Below are positions 60,753 to 64,000 of a stretch of 64,000 nt of DNA, in pieces; the first letter of the stretch is position 1, and each line of letters starts with the position of its first letter. The position numbers were made by a program, and so were the translations under genes. The notes under the pieces are model-generated. The model was not told the origin of the DNA. It worked only from the letters and a program-made list of their open reading frames with translations, and ran no database searches. Origin of the DNA: [Clostridium] scindens ATCC 35704 (GTDB lineage Bacteria; Bacillota; Clostridia; Lachnospirales; Lachnospiraceae); assembly GCF_004295125.1 (NCBI RefSeq), contig NZ_CP036170.1, positions 1,483,501 to 1,547,500 of the forward strand, read 5' to 3'.

Positions 60753-60904
60753 CCAAAAACACAGGCATATATTACAATATGAGCATGCATTTGAAAGTAA
60801 TGAGGTATAGACTGCGATGATATGTCTCTGGCGCTGGACCTGGAAGGATCAAGCTGATCGAAATGTCGGCAGTCAAGGGCTTTCAGATCATGTAGGACGA
60901 GTAG
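60753..60904. other. Intergenic stretch, possibly decayed coding DNA
   Basis: No open frame with a good start. A short reading MSLALDLEGSS followed, in a second frame, by LIEMSAVKGFQIM looks like broken coding sequence, but I recognise no family. Together with the next weak ORF, the region from 60753 to 61129 carries no well-supported gene. Confidence 0.3.
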
Positions 60905-61162
60905 ATGGTAGGATTTATCGCTTGCGTGGCGCTCGTATTTAGCATATTATGCTTCTATAAAATACACACGCTAAAAAAGGATAAGACTAAGGAGGACAGG
61001 GGCAAGTCCCGGGAAACAGAGGCTGTTCCGGATATCCTTGATCAAGGATGTAAAAGAGATTATTCAGTAAAAAAGCAGTTTAAAACAGTTGCATTGTGCA
61101 GCTGTTTTTCTTTTTTTAATAAAACTATGTTGACAGACGACATATGTCGTGGTACGATATAG
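60905..61162 (+). CDS. Doubtful small membrane ORF
   Basis: An 85-codon frame: one TM helix (residues 2-20) then a charged stretch. The last 30 codons run through a clear terminator (61083-61119) and into the next promoter, which is unlikely for a real gene. The first half could be the remains of a small membrane protein. There is no recognisable family and only a weak ribosome site. Confidence 0.2.
   Translation: MVGFIACVALVFSILCFYKIHTLKKDKTKEDRGKSRETEAVPDILDQGCKRDYSVKKQFKTVALCSCFSFFNKTMLTDDICRGTI
61083..61119 (+). terminator. Terminator before the PadR/DUF2812 unit
   Basis: AAACAGTTGCA, loop TTG, TGCAGCTGTTT with one G-U pair, followed by TTCTTTTTTT. Confidence 0.75.
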
Positions 61163-61183
61163 AAAAATAAGTCGTCAGACGAC
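61130..61183 (+). promoter_or_regulatory. Promoter with two PadR-type operators
   Basis: TTGACA (61130-61135), 17-base spacer, TACGAT (61153-61158). The spacer contains CGACATATGTCG (61138-61149), a perfect palindrome. GTCGTC-A-GACGAC (61171-61183) lies just after the start region. Both share CAGACGACATA. The unit encodes a PadR regulator, so autorepression is likely. Confidence 0.7.
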
Positions 61184-61217
61184 ATAGCGCATGGCGATAT
61201 ATTAGGAGGAATTAGAT

Positions 61218-61421
61218 ATGAGAAAAGAATTATATATAGGAATCCTGTTGTTTTTCCTGACACTTTGCGTAAAATACGTAGGGCAGATCCCGGAATTCGC
61301 CTCAGGAGCGCTGCTGGGTCTTTCTATCTGCCTGGAAATCATCGGGATACTGCCCCAAGAAAGATATATGAAGTTAAAGAACTTTAAGAAAAGGAGTCTG
61401 GAAAGATGGGTAAGAAAGTAG
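61218..61421 (+). CDS. Small membrane protein
   Basis: A 67-residue protein with two TM helices (about 5-22 and 29-46) and a basic tail (KLKNFKKRSLERWVRK). TTAGGAGGAATT precedes the ATG. It overlaps the PadR gene by 16 bases and shares its promoter. Function is unknown. Confidence 0.65.
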   Translation: MRKELYIGILLFFLTLCVKYVGQIPEFASGALLGLSICLEIIGILPQERYMKLKNFKKRSLERWVRK

Positions 61422-61732
61422 AGCCTTTAACGGAGAGTTATTTCTACATTCTGCTTTGCCTGGCAAATGGACCGAATCATGGATATGGAATCATGCAGCG
61501 GACAAAAGAATTGTCTGCAGGGGAAGTAAAGATCGGATCAGGCACGATGTATGGCGCAACCGGAAATATGACAAAGAAGGGCTGGATCGTAGAAAGCAAG
61601 GGCAGTACAGAGGATTCTGACCGGCGCAGGATGTATGAACTGACGGAAGAAGGAAGAGAGATCCTGGATACGGAGATTAGGAGATTAAGACGGCTGCTGG
61701 CAGGCGCAGAAGAAGTTTTGGAGGGAAAGTGA
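61406..61732 (+). CDS. PadR family transcriptional regulator
   Basis: A 108-residue PadR regulator: ESYFYILLCLANGPNHGYGI, GSGTMYGATGNMTKKGWI, DRRRMYELTEEGREILDTEI. ATG 61406 follows AAGGAGT. It is directly followed by the DUF2812 gene (gap of one base), a common pair in Firmicutes. It probably binds the CGACAT-type palindromes upstream. Confidence 0.9.
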   Translation: MGKKVEPLTESYFYILLCLANGPNHGYGIMQRTKELSAGEVKIGSGTMYGATGNMTKKGWIVESKGSTEDSDRRRMYELTEEGREILDTEIRRLRRLLAGAEEVLEGK

Positions 61733-61733
61733 T

Positions 61734-62633
61734 ATGGGCAAGCAGAAAATAAGCCATGCTGCATATGCTGCATGGGATTATAAGAAAGAGATTGAAGACT
61801 TGAACAAGAAGTCGCAGGAAGGCTGGCAGCTGGTAAAGGGAGGATGCTTCAAAAGCATATATGAGCAGAATGATCAAGTATGCTACCGCTATCAGCTGGA
61901 TTATAATACCGATATAGAGAATAAGGTGCTTTATTTGGAGATGTTTGAGGATCAGGGATGGGAGTATATTAATTCTACTTTTAATGGCTGGCATTTTTTC
62001 CGGAAGCCTTATAATCCGGAATTACCGGAAGAAGAGTATGAGATTTACACGGACTCTTCGGCAATTCCGGATATGGAGCGCAGGTGGGTACGGCTCGCCT
62101 ATAGTTTTACTGCCGTGATTTCTGTTTTCCTGATTTTTATGATAGTAAGAATGATACAGTATCCGGAATGGACCAGAATTCCATTGATACTTTTGGAAAT
62201 CGACTTTATTGTTTTTCTCGGATTGGGAATCTATCGCATCCGGAAAAAGGAACGGCATTTTAAGAAGATATTTTCCTTATCCACGATGATGATTATAGCG
62301 GTTGTATGCTGGACCGCGGGGAGCGTATTGGGAGCCTTAAAGCCTGATTGCAGCAATACATTGGAAGGAGATACCAATGGGGGGACTTATTATAAGGATT
62401 TTACCGTGCATTATCCAGATAATTTTTATCTGGATCTTGAGATGGATAATGACAGCCCAGTGACGTTTCGTATTGACGATGCAAACGGTGAAGCGGTATA
62501 TACTAACAGCGATAAGAAAACAAGAGTAGAAAACAAGCGTATCTGGCTGAAAAGAGGAGACTACAGGATCGGCATTGCCAGCGAGAAGGGCGATAAAGCC
62601 CGTAAAATAAAGATTTCCTACGAACTTGACTAA
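61734..62633 (+). CDS. DUF2812 membrane protein
   Basis: A 299-residue protein. The DUF2812 domain (residues 1-110; WDYKKEIEDLNKKSQEGWQL, YRYQLDYNTD, EDQGWEYINS, GWHFFRKP) is followed by TM helices at about 123-141, 146-165 and 178-197, and an extracellular beta-rich C-terminal domain. DUF2812 proteins usually partner PadR regulators and may sense membrane state. No enzyme motif is seen. Confidence 0.8.
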   Translation: MGKQKISHAAYAAWDYKKEIEDLNKKSQEGWQLVKGGCFKSIYEQNDQVCYRYQLDYNTDIENKVLYLEMFEDQGWEYINSTFNGWHFFRKPYNPELPEEEYEIYTDSSAIPDMERRWVRLAYSFTAVISVFLIFMIVRMIQYPEWTRIPLILLEIDFIVFLGLGIYRIRKKERHFKKIFSLSTMMIIAVVCWTAGSVLGALKPDCSNTLEGDTNGGTYYKDFTVHYPDNFYLDLEMDNDSPVTFRIDDANGEAVYTNSDKKTRVENKRIWLKRGDYRIGIASEKGDKARKIKISYELD

Positions 62634-62652
62634 AATGATGATAGAGGAGTAT

Positions 62653-62690
62653 GGCGTGCGGCATTAATAAATGATGCTGCGCGCCTTTTT
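62653..62690 (+). terminator. Terminator after the DUF2812 gene
   Basis: GGCGTGCGGCAT, loop, ATGCTGCGCGCC followed by TTTTTT. Confidence 0.8.
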
Positions 62691-62694
62691 TATA

Positions 62695-62760
62695 TTGACA
62701 AAAATAACTGTAACAAGTATAATTACATATAAAATAACTGGAACAAAAGTAATTACAGAT
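62695..62760 (+). promoter_or_regulatory. Promoter overlapped by tandem 30-bp repeats
   Basis: TTGACA (62695-62700) and TATAAT (62718-62723) are 17 bases apart. Two direct repeats with exact 30-base period, 62701-62730 and 62731-62760, agree at about 25 of 30 positions (shared AAAATAACTG, AACAA, TAATTACA). They cover the -10 box and early transcript, so a regulator bound to them would control the redox operon. Confidence 0.7.
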
Positions 62761-62774
62761 AAAAGGAGGCAACT

Positions 62775-63362
62775 ATGAGAAATAAGAAAGCAAAGTCTAT
62801 TACCGTATTAATACTTAGCCTTGCCCTTGTGCTTACGGCATGTGGGTCAAAGCCAGCAGAAGGCAGTACTGAAAACAAGGCGGAAGAGACAACAGAAGAA
62901 GATGGCGGCGGCCAGGCGTCAAAAACAGTTTTTGGCACGTTCGAATCCAAGACTCTTGACGGAGAAGATGTATCTCAGGACATATTTTCCAAGGCAGATC
63001 TTACCATGGTGAACATCTGGGGAACCTTCTGCGGACCGTGTATCAAAGAGATGCCGGAACTGGGAGAGTTAAGCCGCCAGTATGCGGACAAGGGCGTTCA
63101 GATCGTGGGGCTTATAAGCGATGTATCCGATCCGGGAGATGAGACGGCAGAAGATATTATTTCAACTGCAAAGGCGGATTATACGCATATGGTAGCCTCT
63201 AATGATCTGCAGAATGGAATTTTAAAAGAAGTATATGCTGTTCCTGCCACATATTTCGTTGATAAAGACGGAAACCAGGTAGGCAAGGCTTATCCGGGCG
63301 CAAGGGATATGGATAGCTGGGCCAAGATCATAGATGAGATGCTTGCCGAGGTACAGCCATGA
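62775..63362 (+). CDS. TlpA/ResA-like thiol-disulfide lipoprotein
   Basis: A 195-residue lipoprotein (lipobox LVLTACGS) with an acidic linker and a thioredoxin fold: [19 protein letters not shown] with the CGPC redox pair, [12 protein letters not shown] and the cis-Pro loop [13 protein letters not shown]. It acts outside the membrane on disulfides. AAAAGGAGG precedes the ATG. It overlaps the next small gene by four bases and is followed by a membrane polyferredoxin, suggesting an electron path across the membrane. Confidence 0.9.
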   Translation: MRNKKAKSITVLILSLALVLTACGSKPAEGSTENKAEETTEEDGGGQASKTVFGTFESKTLDGEDVSQDIFSKADLTMVNIWGTFCGPCIKEMPELGELSRQYADKGVQIVGLISDVSDPGDETAEDIISTAKADYTHMVASNDLQNGILKEVYAVPATYFVDKDGNQVGKAYPGARDMDSWAKIIDEMLAEVQP

Positions 63363-63505
63363 GCAGGCGCAAGATAATCGGAATCCGCATTGCGCTATTT
63401 GCCGCTGCGGCAGTATTTCTCTTCGTAGGCGCTGCTCGCGGCGAAGCCGGTACCGTGTTTACGAAAGCCGTAAATATTTGTCTGGAGTGTGTAGGAATTG
63501 GCTAA
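63359..63505 (+). CDS. Small CxxC membrane protein (CD1871A-like)
   Basis: A 48-residue protein starting at ATG 63359, overlapping the previous stop. It has a TM helix (about residues 7-25), [14 protein letters not shown] and a terminal CLECVGIG motif, matching the CD1871A family of CxxC proteins that accompanies TlpA-like and polyferredoxin genes in clostridia. The CxxC pair probably relays thiol electrons between them. Confidence 0.75.
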   Translation: MSRRKIIGIRIALFAAAAVFLFVGAARGEAGTVFTKAVNICLECVGIG

Positions 63506-63506
63506 T

Positions 63507-64000
63507 ATGATAAAAGTAATAAAGAACCGTATGAGGCTGTGGGTACAGATCGTCTTTACAGCCGTAACAAATGGATATCTGCTTGGTTTTCTTAGAGGCC
63601 GGATATATACCGGCCCAACTAAGGCGGCCTGCGTGCCAGGTCTGAACTGCTATTCCTGCCCGGGAGCGCTTGGATCATGCCCCATAGGCTCCCTTCAGGC
63701 AGTTCTGGGAAGCCGGGATTATAAGTTTTCCTTTTATGCAGTAGGATTTCTGCTGTTTTTTGGCTCCTTATTTGGAAGGTTTGTATGCGGATGGCTGTGT
63801 CCCTTTGGGCTGGTGCAGGATTTGCTGTATAAGATACCATTATTTAAAAAGAGGAAGAATCTTCCGGGCCATAAAGTGCTGATTTGGGCAAAATATGTTA
63901 TACTTGTATTATTCGTAATCCTGCTGCCGCTTCTGGTGGTAGATTTCACTGGCCAGGGAGCCCCCTGGTTCTGCAAGTACATCTGTCCCAGCGGTACGCT
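63507..64000 (+). CDS. Membrane-bound 4Fe-4S polyferredoxin, 3' partial
   Basis: The frame from ATG 63507 runs off the right edge (164 codons seen). It has a TM helix near residues 10-28, GLNCYSCPGALGSCPIGSLQ, FGRFVCGWLCPFGLVQDLLY, and FCKYICPSGT, the NapH/CcoG-like pattern of Cys-rich loops between TM helices. It should pass electrons between the membrane pool and the thiol proteins encoded just upstream. The start is placed two bases after the previous stop; the ribosome site is weak. Confidence 0.82.
   Translation, partial: MIKVIKNRMRLWVQIVFTAVTNGYLLGFLRGRIYTGPTKAACVPGLNCYSCPGALGSCPIGSLQAVLGSRDYKFSFYAVGFLLFFGSLFGRFVCGWLCPFGLVQDLLYKIPLFKKRKNLPGHKVLIWAKYVILVLFVILLPLLVVDFTGQGAPWFCKYICPSGT

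Noticed and set aside
62701-62760. A two-unit CRISPR array
   Set aside because: The repeats abut without spacers, overlap a promoter, and no cas genes are near.

Overview
The window looks like chromosomal DNA of an anaerobic, spore-forming gut Firmicute of the family Lachnospiraceae. The gene content resembles Clostridium scindens-type genomes, but the species is only a guess. Supporting signs are a stand-alone Spo0A effector domain, PadR/HAAS pairs, DUF975 and DUF2812 membrane proteins, Etf-coupled FAD dehydrogenases, a double-cubane-cluster reductase, a selenoprotein system, AGGAGG-type ribosome sites and frequent ATGA overlaps. No rRNA, tRNA, prophage or CRISPR array was found.

Layout. 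0-4.6 kb: a membrane protein cut by the left edge, a TetR regulator with its own palindrome, a broken MBL-fold hydrolase, a solo Spo0A_C protein, cyclopropane fatty acid synthase and a decayed Rpn-type gene. 4.7-7.8 kb: a D,D-carboxypeptidase-like protein and a VanR/VanS-like two-component pair. 7.8-16.2 kb: one long unit joining a sugar-type ABC importer (binding lipoprotein, two permeases, ATPase) to an HlyD-type adaptor and a MacB-core-like membrane protein. 16.3-17.7 kb: a PadR/HAAS pair.

17.7-35.3 kb is a large catabolic locus: an MFS transporter, two FAD-dehydrogenase/EtfB/EtfA modules, a BCCT transporter, a GlpP-type antiterminator, a DUF89 phosphatase, a short-chain dehydrogenase, an FGGY kinase, SurE, an iron-sulfur remnant and HypA. 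Its three transcription units each begin with the same attenuator-like leader (GTTAC, AAAGAG, then an AGAGA..AGTAAC arm feeding a terminator). This suggests one antitermination regulon run by the GlpP-like protein. An IS91-type element has landed between one leader and its operon.

35.4-45 kb carries a TetR regulator, an ECF sigma/ABC exporter unit, an Rpn-type nuclease, a DUF362 ferredoxin-like protein and a two-component/ABC exporter unit. 45-58.8 kb contains what I read as a selenocysteine-assisted organometal (SAO) locus. SaoP (permease) and SaoT (thioredoxin-like) each contain an in-frame UGA followed by a SECIS-like hairpin, so ordinary gene calling truncates both. SaoE (ArsP-like permease), SaoB, SaoA and SaoD follow, and a Cys-Cys-ending SaoC candidate lies 9 kb away. 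A LysR regulator of the selenium-metabolism type, a double-cubane reductase, a second binding protein sharing a 22-base palindrome with the saoP/saoT region, a Se/S-carrier-like protein and a YedF/TusA remnant surround it. An IS1182-type transposase lies within the region.

58.9-64 kb holds housekeeping genes (endonuclease III, SRAP peptidase, YaiI), a PadR/DUF2812 unit with palindromic operators, and a redox operon (TlpA-like lipoprotein, small CxxC protein, polyferredoxin) running off the right edge.
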